Assembly: GCF_008831285.2 (NCBI RefSeq)
Contig: NW_022204816.1
Coordinates: forward strand, 1 to 24,808
Direction of reading: 5' to 3'
From: Nymphaea colorata
Taxonomy: Eukaryota; Streptophyta; Magnoliopsida; Nymphaeales; Nymphaeaceae
Length of the DNA: 24,808 nucleotides
Shown: positions 11,164 through 20,480 of the stretch, piece by piece
How the letters are laid out: the number at the start of each line of letters is the position of its first letter
How positions within the stretch are numbered: position 1 is the first letter of the stretch
Made by a program: the position numbers and the translations under genes
The notes under the pieces: generated by a model
Seen by the model: only the letters and a program-made list of their open reading frames with translations
Databases searched by the model: none
Told to the model about the DNA's origin: nothing

Positions 11164-11448
11164 TAGACCTGCGCATCGGGCCAGCCCTGCCAGATAAGAA
11201 CCGGTCTAGGCCGGCCTGATGTCCGAAATTCAAACCCAAGCCCTGGTCGATTACATAAAAAAATAAATTTTAAATATAAAATAAAAATATTGAATGTAAA
11301 ATATATTTTAAATAACAGTTTATATATAACTAATAAAATAAAATTAATATTTAAAAGTTATTGGGACAGATTGGGCCCCCGTCGGGCTGACCTGGGCTTG
11401 CCCCATATTATCATGCGGGCTTGGACCTGGGCCCAATAACCATGTCTA
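11164..11448 (+). mobile_element. hAT-type MITE in copy 1 intron with perfect 8-bp TSD
   Basis: A 285-bp element flanked by GTTCTAAA at 11156-11163 and 11449-11456. Ends are TAGACCTGCGCATCGGGCC and, on the minus strand, TAGACATGGTTATTGGGCC, forming an imperfect terminal inverted repeat. The middle is AT-rich without coding capacity. Copy 2 has the empty site, a single GTTCTAAA at 24656-24663 in matching flanks. An 8-bp target duplication is the hAT signature. Confidence 0.9.
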
Positions 11449-12019
11449 GTTCTAAATCATAATCTTGCATTTTTTTTAGATGTATATATGAGAATACAAC
11501 TAGAGAAAGGCAGGATTGGTGGTTTAATTGATCTTGAGTCCATTAATTTCCAGGCCTCTTGCCCAAAACCAATTAGTGCAATTGTGTCATAGATGAGCAT
11601 TAGACAATTATATTGTGCCCGCTAATCATGTCTAACATTGTTGGATGGATGAATTAAAATTTGGGATGGCTGGAAAGGTGTCAACCAAAGCTCATGTCTA
11701 CAGCTACAGAATTCTCCTCCTTGAGGTGTTTACGGGAAGAAAGTCTACTGATGAACAGTTTGATGGGGATTTTAGTTTGAGGCAATGGGTGGCTGAAGCA
11801 TTTCCTGTTGCAATTTCATATGTCATTGACAGCCATCTTTTGAATGAAAGCAACACTACTCCAACTGAAAGATCAGCTGCTATGAATGAGCTGCTGGTGA
11901 TGATCATGGAGATAGGCTTGTCATGTTCAACGGTGTCTCCAAATGAGAGAATGGACGTGAAGGAAGTGGTTGTTTGGCTGAGAAGGATACGACAGAAGAC
12001 AAGAATGATAGAAGGATAA

Positions 12020-12699
12020 TTCAAATACATCCAGAGATACAAAGAGATTTAATTCCAGGGCGCAACCAGCCATTGGCTAAAATAGTTGGAGGTGGAAATG
12101 TAGTTTGATTGCTTTCATTTAGAGCTCTCACTTGCATTGCTCAATTACAGTTGCATATAGGATTTAATAAAGATATGCTTAATATACTTGTGTGTTCTAT
12201 TCCTAAGGCATTTGGGTGACCAATCTTGCAGAACAACTCACATTTCCAGTGCAAGTTACGTGAAAGAGGCTTGGAACTTTGTCCATTATTGCAGTTTTGC
12301 TTTGTTCTAAGTACGGACACCACTATAGCCATAGTTCACATAAATCCTTTCAATTTTCTAAAATTTTGATGTACTATATCCTCACCACAATTTCTTAAAC
12401 CTACCAAAAAAATGCACAACAAGAAGAGTGAATAAAATGCACAATTCCAGTATGTTTTGCACTGATGTCCAATGTTATCAAAAGAAAATCCCTTAATGAG
12501 GAGGATGAGAATTATATGCTGTGAGCATCATTGTGTTCTTGGAGCATGTAAGTGATCCAAATGACCCTGTTAGTTAAATAGAATACCCTTCCCCCTACAA
12601 GCAAAAGTGAAACTTGGAAAATCTTCATTCTATTTCCTAGGAAGTGAATCCATCAATGTTAAGATGAAGCCTGTGTTATATCAAAGAAAGTAATAACTT
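12020..12699 (+). other. 3' flank of copy 1, no further gene
   Basis: Sequence after the copy 1 stop codon. AATAAAG at 12167-12173 could be an old polyadenylation signal, but that is weak evidence on its own. The rest shows nothing I can identify. Confidence 0.45.
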
Positions 12700-12909
12700 C
12701 AATCATTTCAAGCATACAAAATGCATGAAGCCAAACCCAAGAACATGCCGATGGCCACATTCATAAAATTATTTGCTGGTAACAGTTTGAAGTTTAAGGA
12801 TGCTAATTTATATTGAAATATTGTGGGAGCATTGCAATATGTGTCCCTCACCCAGCCAGATATTGCCTTATGTGCAAATAAGGTTGTTTGCATCCCAAAA
12901 TTTGTTTAG
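12700..12909 (+). pseudogene. Ty1/copia retrotransposon reverse-transcriptase relic
   Basis: One frame reads KPKNMPMATFIKL, then DANLY, a stop, then NIVGALQYVSLTQPDIALCA and NKV. This matches the conserved C-terminal part of copia reverse transcriptase (the PMAT and Y.S.VG.LQYL...RPDI..AV..V signature just before RNase H). The serine/arginine position after LY is a TGA stop (12812-12814), and the frame ends at a TAG at 12907. No LTRs, integrase or primer-binding site is visible around it, so only a fragment of the polyprotein remains. Confidence 0.85.
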
Positions 12910-13189
12910 GTTTTGTTTTTGAAGTGTATTAAAAATAATTTTTATTTTCAAAATAGAAAAAAAAAGAACTTGCCCGTCAGTACGAGGCTTGGCCATTCCG
13001 AAACCTTTCTCATGGGTAACTGATTTTATGGCTATGTTCATTCCCCATGCACTTCATATTCGCCCAAACATTATCTTCAACCTATATGTGGCGTGTGGGT
13101 AAAAAAGTTAGAACTTTGTAAAGCGAAGGAAGGAAATTCTTTTTAAAGGAAAATATTTCATTTAATGGAACAGTTAGAGAGGGTGAGAT
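12910..13189. other. No recognisable gene
   Basis: Mixed-composition spacer between the copia relic and the purine-rich array. Nothing supported. Confidence 0.5.
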
Positions 13190-13690
13190 AAAGATTTTTT
13201 GAGAGAGAAAATATAGACAAAGAAAAACTAGTAAAAGAGCAAGTGATTTTAAGGGAAAATTACAAGAGAAATAAAGATTTATAAGTGAGTGAAAAGAAAT
13301 AAAGCAAAAAACTAGTAGAAAAGAAAGAGTTTTTAAGAGAAAAACTAGTAGAAGAGCAAGAGATTTTCAGAGAAAAATGGGAGAGTGAGAGAGAGATATA
13401 AATATTTTAAATAGATAAGAAAACTAGTAGAAGAGCATGGGAGTTTAAGAGAAAAATGCGTGTGAGAGGGAGAGAGAGATAAAGATTTTGAAAAGAGAGA
13501 AAAGAAATAAAGAGAGAAAAGTTGTAGAATAGCAAAAGATTTTAAGAAAAAATGAGAGTGAGAGAAATGTCCAGATTTTTAAGGGAGAGAAAAGAAATAG
13601 AGAAAGGAAGATTAGAAAGGGAGATTTAAGAGAATAATCAGAGAGATATAAAGATTCTAAGAGAAAAGAAAGAAACATGAGAAAGGGCGA
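13190..13690 (+). repeat. Purine-rich degenerate minisatellite
   Basis: About 500 bases of almost pure A/G on the plus strand. A degenerate unit of roughly 80-100 bases recurs five or six times. It is built around AAACTAGTAGAAGAGCA, GATTTTAAGAGAAAAATG, GAGAGTGAGAGAGA and TAAAGATTTT; landmarks lie at about 13228, 13311, 13345, 13423, 13520 and 13609. The 77-codon minus-strand frame over it is low complexity and not a gene. Confidence 0.8.
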
Positions 13691-14395
13691 ATAAAAGAAG
13701 AAAGAAAAATGATCTAATAACGTGATATTTTAACCCCTTTTTTTATTTTAATATAGAAATTAAGATTAAGGATATAATTTTGAAAATTTTCAACTTCAAT
13801 ATTTTTATGTAGGCAAGAGAAGAACAACTTGGGCTCATGGACGGAGGACTTATTTTGAAATTTTTTAAAAAATAAGATATATATACACACACATATATAT
13901 AGACAAAATTGAAAATATTTCATTTACTCTTATGTTTTGCCAAAATGTATTTCATTTACTCTTTTTGTGCTTCAAACCTGATAAGAAGACACTCTTTTAA
14001 AGGTGCATCACTCTTTTAATACTACTAATTGGACAATCAATAGTTATTTTATCAAGGGAATGAAGATTTGAAAGATGTCAACTAATCATAGCGATAATAT
14101 GAAAATGCAGTTTAACATCTTGTTTTTGCTGAGTTTGACAATACCCAACCTCAAAAATCAATATAAAAATAAAAAATCTCATCACAAGCACTCATCCATC
14201 TATGAAAAGAAAAATCAACTAGCCATACATGCACATTATCGATTCGTAGAGATACAACGAATGCATACATTCAATAGAAGAAAAAAAAAACATATCATGC
14301 CTATTTGAGTTGATCAAATAAACAAGACTTGGCATCACATTGCTGATGCTCCCATTGCATTTAAGAGTGGCTCTTGGCTCTGAATAAGAAATTTC
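13691..14395. other. No recognisable gene
   Basis: Very AT-rich spacer with a short CA/TA tract at 13879-13901. The open frames here (13714-13923 minus, 14075-14308 plus) are lysine/asparagine-rich or hydrophobic by composition and show no domain. Confidence 0.5.
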
Positions 14396-15115
14396 AAGAA
14401 CTCTCTTACATGGCCATGGGGAGATGATGAAGGGAAGAGCAAGAGAAATTGAAACTACATGCCTCGAGATGGTATAGTTCAAGAAGAGATGAGTCCTTTA
14501 CTTTTGCGGAACAATGAAACTTCCAAAATGAGAACTCTGATTTATTGAAGAAGCTTCCAAGGGTCTCCTACGTGCTCTCCTTTCCACTGGTTGAAGATAA
14601 AGAAGTGTTGAAAGAGCGAAAGAAGAATTGGTGAAGGAAGAGAGATTCCAAGCTCATAGTTAGAGGGCTCAAGGAGTTCCTCAAAGGTTGCTTATAACCA
14701 AGGATCAAGATGTGGGGGTATTTATAAAAAGAAATAAAAACGAAATTCAACATTTGAAGGAGTTTTAATTTCTCAAGATTTCTTATGAATTTTTCATTTT
14801 GTGAATTATTTTTATTTTTAGTTTCTTTTATAGGTTTTGACTTGTGGATATTAGCCCTTGGTCCTGCAAACACCTTTTGGAGGGAGTTGACAGAGCGCTT
14901 GGTGCGGCCGTGCACTCTCAACCATAGCACCCGAAAGCGCCGTGCACCCTAAGCCAGAGTGCAAGACAGCACCCTGCACCCTTCGCCAAAGCACTTAGTA
15001 GCGCACCAAGTGCTCTAGGCAGTGCAACAAGTGCTGCCAAAACTAGGCGCATGGGGGCAACTTGAGGCTGGCCTTTGCCCTCTGCCATCCCCAGGTAGGT
15101 CCCACCCTAAAAAAA
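14396..15115 (-). mobile_element. LTR-like segment, possible solo LTR or truncated retroelement
   Basis: Read on the minus strand there is a GC-rich stretch (15100-14880) full of GTGC and GCGC words. TATAAATA follows at 14726-14719, then a pyrimidine-rich transcribed-looking part, then AATAAA at 14546-14541, about 175 bases after the TATA box. That order (GC-rich U3, TATA, short R, polyadenylation signal, U5) suits a plant LTR. No TG...CA ends, target duplication or internal coding region were found, so boundaries and identity are inferred. A non-transposon promoter is the alternative. Confidence 0.4.
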
Positions 15116-15552
15116 ATAAAATTTTAACAACAAAAATATGTAATTCTTTTAAGAGGTAAAATATTCCTTTTATAAAACGGGTTTGGCTCCGTTTTTTATG
15201 ATTCCAGGTTCATTTTTGATCTGGATCTAGTTTCCTTGAATGGGAAGGGCCCAGATCGATGTCGAAGGTTGGATCATGGATTGGATAGGTGCTTAGGCTT
15301 GAAATAAAGATTGTACATCCAGGTTTGAATTTTACGAAGCTGAGTCAAACTGAAAAGCGAGGGGGAGCTTGCGAATGATGTTGGGAATTGATTCTTGTGT
15401 TCGATTTCAAACATTTGAGCCTCAAATATTTTTTTATCTATATTATTAGTTTTTCTTATCTAATCTAGACCTGTGGGCGATTTTCTGAATCCATTTTCCT
15501 GTGTGAAACTAATAGCACAAACATCACAAGATAAATAGGTTTTGCAACAAAT
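15116..15552. other. No recognisable gene
   Basis: Spacer between the LTR-like segment and the poly-A tract. Nothing supported. Confidence 0.5.
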
Positions 15553-15674
15553 AAAAAAAAAAAAAAAAAAAAAACTGTTTGGCGTTAAAAAACTGAAAAA
15601 GTGAAAAAACACGTTAAAAATGAATTAAAACCATGTTTTTTTGTTTTTAATTTTTTTTCAAAAAAACATGAAAA
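15553..15674. repeat. A22 tract and A/T-run repeat abutting copy 3
   Basis: A run of 22 A at 15553-15574 is followed by a repeat of alternating A and T runs. It contains an inverted repeat CATGTTTTTTT (15632-15642) / AAAAAAACATG (15660-15670). Similar A/T-run sequence occurs at 6360-6540 and 20330-20480. Kinase homology begins immediately after it, at TATAGAAAGAGG (15675). Confidence 0.6.
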
Positions 15675-16218
15675 TATAGAAAGAGGGGGTTGGAGAGACA
15701 TTATCATGAGGTTGAAAGATTTCGTGGAATTACCCTCCCAGTGATTACATATAGAATGTTATCTCAAGCAATGAACAACTTCAGCAATGCAAATTTTCTG
15801 GGCAGTGGAAGCTTTGGTTCAGTGTATAAAGGAATTTTGGTGGATGGAACAACGGTGGCTGTTAATTAGACACCGAAACCTTCTCAGAGTCATCACATCT
15901 TGCACCAGTGCAGATTTCAAGGCTTTAGTTCTCCAATACATGCCCCTTGGGAGCCTAGAAATCTGTCTACGTTCAGGTGGCCGTCACTTGAATCTCTTCC
16001 AAAGATTGGATATCATGATTGACGTTGCTTGTGCTCTAGAATATTTCACCATGGTTGTTGGGAGACTATAGATCATTGTGATCTAAAGCCAAGTAATGTG
16101 CTCCTAGATGAGAATATGACAGCACATGTTGGTGACTTTGGCATGGCAAAGATGCTAGTTGGTCACAAATCTTCAACTCTTACAAGTACACTTGGAACCA
16201 CCGGATTCATTGCGCCAG

Positions 16219-16754
16219 GTACCAACTCTTTGTCCTATCATAAATTCTATGCTTGAACTGCTACTTAGACTACTTGGTCCTGCTTACCATGGAGAGAAGT
16301 TCTATCAACATCCATAATTTCCAACTATCAAGCTTTAATTTTACATTACCAACCCGTTGACAGCAGATTAACTGGATTTTATTACGAAAAAGAGAAAAAT
16401 CAGATTAATAAGTGAAATTAATGGGGATGATGACTATGCTATTTTGCATTTGAATATGAGCCTGAATCCAACTAAAATAGTGAATATTGAACCTCATTAT
16501 TCACACACATACACGAATGCCAGCAAGTTTACCTTTTGAATATGTTTCTTTCCTTAGTAAAATTTCACTTCCTCCTTATAAATGCATGGAAACAAAAAAT
16601 AGAGTTTCATGTGCACCATAAATCAAAACAAAATAATTAGTCCTAATTTTTTGCACTACTTTCTTTATTTTTGAAGCCATCTCATTAACGACAATGTTCA
16701 TTGTTTGCTAATATTGCCAGGATCATGTCTGACCTTGTTGATTGGATGAATTAG
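16219..16754 (+). other. Intron of LRR-RLK copy 3
   Basis: Donor CAG|GTACCA after GCG CCA G, acceptor GAATTAG|AATTC, phase 1. Splicing gives A-P-E-F-R-M-A-G-K-V-S-T. At 536 bases it is much shorter than the copy 1 intron. Beyond the first 30 bases (TTTGTCCTATCATAAATT) I see no clear similarity to the other two introns. Confidence 0.8.
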
Positions 16755-16911
16755 AATTCAGGATGGCTGGAAAGGTGTCAACCAAAGCAGACATCTACAG
16801 CTATGGGATTCTTCTGCTTGAGGTGTTTACCAGAAGAAAGCCTACCGATGAACATTTTATTGGGGACTTTACTTTGAAGCAGTGGGTGGCTGAACCGTTT
16901 CCGCTTGCAAA

Positions 16912-17013
16912 TTCAGATGTCATCGATGGTCATCTTCTGAAGCAAAATAACTGTGAAACGATTTCAGATCATGTCGCCGAAGGCCATCTTCTGAAGCAAA
17001 TAACAGCGAAACT
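16912..17013 (+). repeat. 51-54 bp tandem duplication in copy 3 last exon
   Basis: GGTCATCTTCTGAAGCAAAA at 16928 recurs as GGCCATCTTCTGAAGCAAAT at 16982, giving GHLLKQ twice in the kinase C-lobe. Copy 1 has a single equivalent (SHLLNE). Confidence 0.85.
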
Positions 17014-17154
17014 GTTCCAAATGAGCTTCTTGTCTTGATCATGGAGACAGGGTTGTTGTGTTCAAGGAAATCACCGACTGAGAGAATGGACATGAAGGAG
17101 GTGGTCGCCAGGCTTTAAATGATACGATGGAAGGCCTCCCCTTTGGAAGAATGA

Positions 17155-18352
17155 CAAAAATAAATCAATCCTTTACATTTATTTGGAAAACAAGGGACCT
17201 GCTTTTCCTTCTGACTTATTATTGTGTTTCCCAACACCCAGATAGAAAAACTTTCTTTTAGCAAAATGCGAGTAAAACAGTAAAAGTTTTTCCACTTGGT
17301 AACATATCTGCATATAAGGTTGGTTGGGTCTTTACATCCAATCCTAATTTAGAAACCAATTCAGATTCGACATTCATATGTATATGTATCAATTCACATC
17401 CTTATTGGATCCCACTAGAACATTGGACTCCCGTTCTCATTCACTTATGAAAGCGCATGACCAATCTAAGGCTGTTTGCTCCAAATTTCTGCAACAAAAA
17501 TGGTTCCAAAATCAGGTCATGTGGTAGTTGAACATAGTAAATCCATTTACATACCTAATCAAAGTGGATTTGCAAGACCAAATTGATGCTGTTTCTTGAC
17601 GTTGGTAAGGTCAACAAAGGGTTGGGTTGAAGTCCAACCAGACCGAGTCCGAGATACAGAATGTTGAATTCCTAGTACCCCCAGGAAGTATCTGACAACT
17701 CACAAAAATACACCTACCTTTCGTTATTATAAAAACCACACAGTTGTACCATGATAAACTAATATATATATAAACTTAGTACCCTTTAAACGAACATGTA
17801 CGCTCGCCTATCTTTTCTCACCTAATAATTCTATAATTAAGTAAAGCAACATCAATTTTAATCTTTTATGCATTAATAAAAGGGCATAACTAGTTGGGAC
17901 ATAGTGAACCATGTATGTATGTTATTTGGTGTCGTCATGGTGGCTGATAATGGAAATTAATGATCTGATTAATTTGTTTATATGGAAACTACTTTTAGTC
18001 TTTTCATCTTAATAATTATACGTAAGCTATTTAGTAACTAGCAGAAGTTTACTCTTAATCAACAGTGCAAACATTTTGTATTTCTTCTTATCCCCATATC
18101 TTTAGATAAACTGTCAAATTTTCCTATCAATTTATTTGAAAAGATAAGTGCCTTCACTGTTCATACTAACATAAAAACACAAGTATATACACCTTGCCGT
18201 CTCACAGTGGCCGAGTAAAAGAAATATTATTTTGAAACAGGAAAAGCTGGAACATAACTTGTTCATGGTTTCCTTCTCTTCTTGAGCAGACACAAACCCT
18301 TAACTTTGTGACCCCGAATAGTTGAGTAGTGCTGAAATTCTTTGGAACTAGA
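17155..18352. other. No recognisable gene
   Basis: 3' flank of copy 3 and AT-rich spacer. A stretch at 17318-17412 (TTACATCCAATCC, AATTCAGATTCGA, ATATGTATATGTAT) faintly resembles the GAATCC-rich element in blocks A1/A2. Nothing else is supported. Confidence 0.5.
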
Positions 18353-18656
18353 TAGGGCTGTACAATTAGTCAAGCCAACTCAAGTTCGGCTCGAGCTTGT
18401 TCAATTATGCTCGATTTGATAACACAAGCTTATAAATGAGTCGAGTTCAAGTTACATGAATTTGACTCTATTTTCTTTAATTTAGCTTATCTTCTTTTTT
18501 TAATTAAAGTTGGTAAAGGAACTTGAACAAGCCCAAATTAAGCCCCGATTTGGTCTATTGAGTCAACCTTTTGCACATCATGTACAGCTCAAGTCGAGCC
18601 CATTCCACTATTTTGTTCTATAGTCGACCTTTTGCTGATCTTGTACAGCTCGACTC
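18353..18656 (+). mobile_element. TAGGGCTGTACAA inverted-repeat element
   Basis: The left end TAGGGCTGTACAA (18353-18365) and the right end TTGTACAGCTCGA (18641-18653) are inverted repeats differing at two of 13 positions. The interior is rich in GAGTCGAG and CTCGAGC words. The right portion is internally duplicated: a CCTTTTGC...TGTACAGCTC unit at 18568-18597 recurs at 18629-18661. No target-site duplication was recognised. A partial relative lies at 3201. Confidence 0.6.
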
Positions 18657-18699
18657 GAGCTCGAGCCCAGCAATCACTCCTTGTGCGCAGAGCATTTAT

Positions 18700-18800
18700 T
18701 GGAAAGGGTGTGTCGGCCCATTTGAGCCAATTCAGGCTGATTCTAATAACATCTATCATATGATTGGTGGGAATTGCTCTATTGATAGTGTCCAATAAGC
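18700..18800 (+). repeat. Dispersed repeat shared with 3105-3195
   Basis: Contains CAGGCTGATTCTAATAACA and GAATTGCTCTATTG, matching 3127-3190. At both sites it adjoins a TAGGGCTGTACAA element, so it may belong to the same larger element. Confidence 0.55.
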
Positions 18801-18808
18801 CATTCCAC

Positions 18809-18949
18809 CAGGGGCGGAGCTAGAAATTTTCCATGAAGGGAGCCGGATTAAAGTTTCTAAATTTTAATACGAGCTGAAATATAACAAATTTTTATATAAA
18901 ATTGAGGTGGGGCCAGGGCCCATGGCATTCCCCCCTAGCTCAGACCCTG
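18809..18949 (+). mobile_element. 141-bp hAT-like MITE
   Basis: The left end CAGGGGCGGAGCTAG and the right end on the minus strand CAGGGTCTGAGCTAG match at 12 of 15 positions. Flanks CATTCCAC (18801-18808) and CCTTCTAC (18950-18957) look like a decayed 8-bp target duplication. The GGGGCCAGGGCCCATGG core and AT-rich middle match the 2409-2562 fragment in opposite orientation. Confidence 0.7.
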
Positions 18950-20224
18950 CCTTCTACATAAAAAAAATAGAAATAAAAAAAAAAGAAAAAGATAAAGAGT
19001 CGAAAACTGGCAAAAAAGCATGATACTGAAAATATGTTTGCTAAGCTAAGAAACAATCTTGTTGATTAGAATGTGGAAATAAGAAGACTGTGCCGAAGAC
19101 GCAAAGTGTGGGAATAAGAAAGCGATATCACATTCTTTCCAAGATTTTAACTAGAAAACAAAAAAATGATAAATTTTTTTGAAACAGAACATATAAGTCG
19201 ACCATGATATGGGTTAGTGGTTTGAATCAATAGCCAATAGTGTGACTAAAATCTGCTTTTGAAAGGAGTGGATGAAGTTGCCCTAACTCCAGTCCAGGGA
19301 TTTAGATGATGTAGTTGTGAGTCAGCACAAAATATTAACAATTAGATTCTTTTTAAACATAGTTAAACAAAGTATAAAAACTGATTAATTACCACTTGTC
19401 ATTTTCATATATGTTGCTCGTACTGGCAGATGCTATGGAATATTTCCAATTTTACTTGGGTTTCCGATTCAGGAAAACATGTGGGCTGGTGTAGGCAACT
19501 ACCCAGTTGCTTCTAAATTGGAAAATGGAGTTGGGCCCACTGCTCTCGCTACATGAGCTGCCCCTACTAAAGCAAGTGAAATTGGACCAACACTTCTTAT
19601 GGACTAACACTGCTCCTTAGGTTATAACGAGATTGAGTTTCTTGCTCCTGCAACAGATGTACACTCAAAGGAAAAAAGAGGGAAGATTGGAGTATTTTAA
19701 AAATATTTTATGATGAAGTGTATCTTTTAGACTTTTAAAATTTTTTACAAATTTCATTTTGTCCTTTCAAAAACCTCCATTTTTCACTTTATTAGGAATA
19801 TTTGGATTTTTTTACACTCCTCTGCATGATGCATATAACCAGTTTCGTTTATATCCTTCTTCTGCATACAGGGGTAGAAGGAAAGGTGAATTGGCAGATG
19901 CCATCACACCCTCAAGTTTTAAAATTTTCAATTTTATCCATTAAATTTTTCAAAAATTTTAGTTCTGCCCTTAAAATATTTTAGAAAATGTTTCTAATCC
20001 AAGTGGGTCCAAGTAGTCCGTTTTAATCGCTGTTGGCTGATTCGAGCCAATATTTCAAGCTAATATGATGAAATAGTTTCACTAGCAAGAAAAAACGGTT
20101 GATTGATAAAATCCATGGTCCGTCCGCTAAATACAGCGTACTCAACATGATCCCATCCTTGCTTCATTTATGTTGGTTAAAACTAAAGTATGGGTGTTAT
20201 CCTATGAATCCCCGTATTCGCACT
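18950..20224. other. No recognisable gene
   Basis: AT-rich spacer. Around 19730-19980 two stretches of the type TTTCATTTTGTCCTT and TTCAATTTTATCCATT flank a less AT-rich core, a pattern often seen in plant non-autonomous elements, but no ends could be defined. The two overlapping 60-codon frames there are unsupported. Confidence 0.5.
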
Positions 20225-20480
20225 AACCAATCAACATAGTAGTTGCACATGTTTTTTTTATTAGTGAGAACCACCACTTATATAGGTTGTGATAAATGAC
20301 AAATACAATTAGGTAGAAAGTTAACATAGTCACAAAAAAACACATTTTTTTTCGAAAAACAAAGCATTAAATGCGTGAAAAATAAGTCAGCTGAATAAAA
20401 AGACAAAAAATGCCATTTCATTTTTGAAAAAAAAACACGCCATAGCAAAAAAATGCATTTTTTCTGCATTATTCTCATTT
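20225..20480. repeat. Inverted copy of the A2 right end
   Basis: Minus-strand reading matches 6425-6665 landmark by landmark (see that entry). It lies directly 5' of the promoter-like region of copy 2, just as its mirror copy lies 5' of copy 1. Confidence 0.7.

Larger units (their letters stand above)
10048..11657 (+). other. Intron of LRR-RLK copy 1
   Basis: The donor CAG|GTACGT follows the codons GCA CCA G, a phase-1 position inside the APE motif. Joining to AA TTT GGG at 11658 restores A-P-E-F-G-M-A-G-K-V-S-T. The acceptor dinucleotide is AA instead of AG; copy 3 has TTAG|AATTC at the same place. The intron is colinear with that of copy 2 but carries a 285-bp MITE and about 180 bases near 10500-10680 that copy 2 lacks. 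Without the MITE and its duplicated target it would be about 1.3 kb. Confidence 0.85.
7135..12019 (+). pseudogene. LRR receptor-like kinase, subfamily XII, copy 1 (broken)
   Basis: Relic of a plasma-membrane receptor kinase. The layout is leader (7140-7215), LRRNT with DQF..LSFKSL, a cap motif CEWNGVSC near 7350-7375, LRRs (7430-9230), LCGAP juxtamembrane cap, one transmembrane segment (about 9355-9435), kinase exon 1 to 10047 and exon 2 at 11658-12019. The kinase keeps the glycine loop GNGSFG, VAVK lysine, alpha-C IEC glutamate and HCDLKPSN loop (non-RD), but DFG reads DLG. Lesions: the start ATG (7145) is out of frame by one base; frameshifts near 7300 and 7425; tandem duplications in the LRRs; deletions near 7525 and 8310; stops near 8461, at 8844 and at 9528; and the intron acceptor AG is now AA (11656-11657). 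Close relatives run to about 1000 residues. Family assignment is firm; the ligand is unknown. Confidence 0.93.
15675..17154 (+). pseudogene. LRR receptor-like kinase copy 3, kinase-only relic
   Basis: Homology to copies 1 and 2 begins in the juxtamembrane segment (YRKRG at 15675) and covers [11 protein letters not shown], the glycine loop GSGSFG, then exon 1 to 16218 and exon 2 from 16755. No LRR or transmembrane part is present. A deletion of about 68 bases after 15864 removes the VAVK lysine, the alpha-C helix and its glutamate, and shifts the frame at a TAG. A one-base loss near 16048 in LEYLHH shifts it back. HCDLKPSN (non-RD) and DFGMAK are intact. Exon 2 has a 51-54 base tandem duplication, a one-base loss near 17001 and a TAA at 17116. 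The presence of the intron rules out a processed copy. It is more diverged than copies 1 and 2 are from each other. Confidence 0.92.

Noticed and set aside
13445-13678. 77-codon minus-strand open frame rich in Leu, Ser and Phe
   Set aside because: It is the complement of the purine minisatellite; openness follows from composition.
14568-14930. 120-codon minus-strand open frame
   Set aside because: It crosses the TATA box and GC-rich part of the LTR-like segment and has no recognisable domain.
15675-17154. Copy 3 as a functional cytoplasmic kinase
   Set aside because: It lacks the VAVK lysine and alpha-C glutamate and has several frameshifts and stops.
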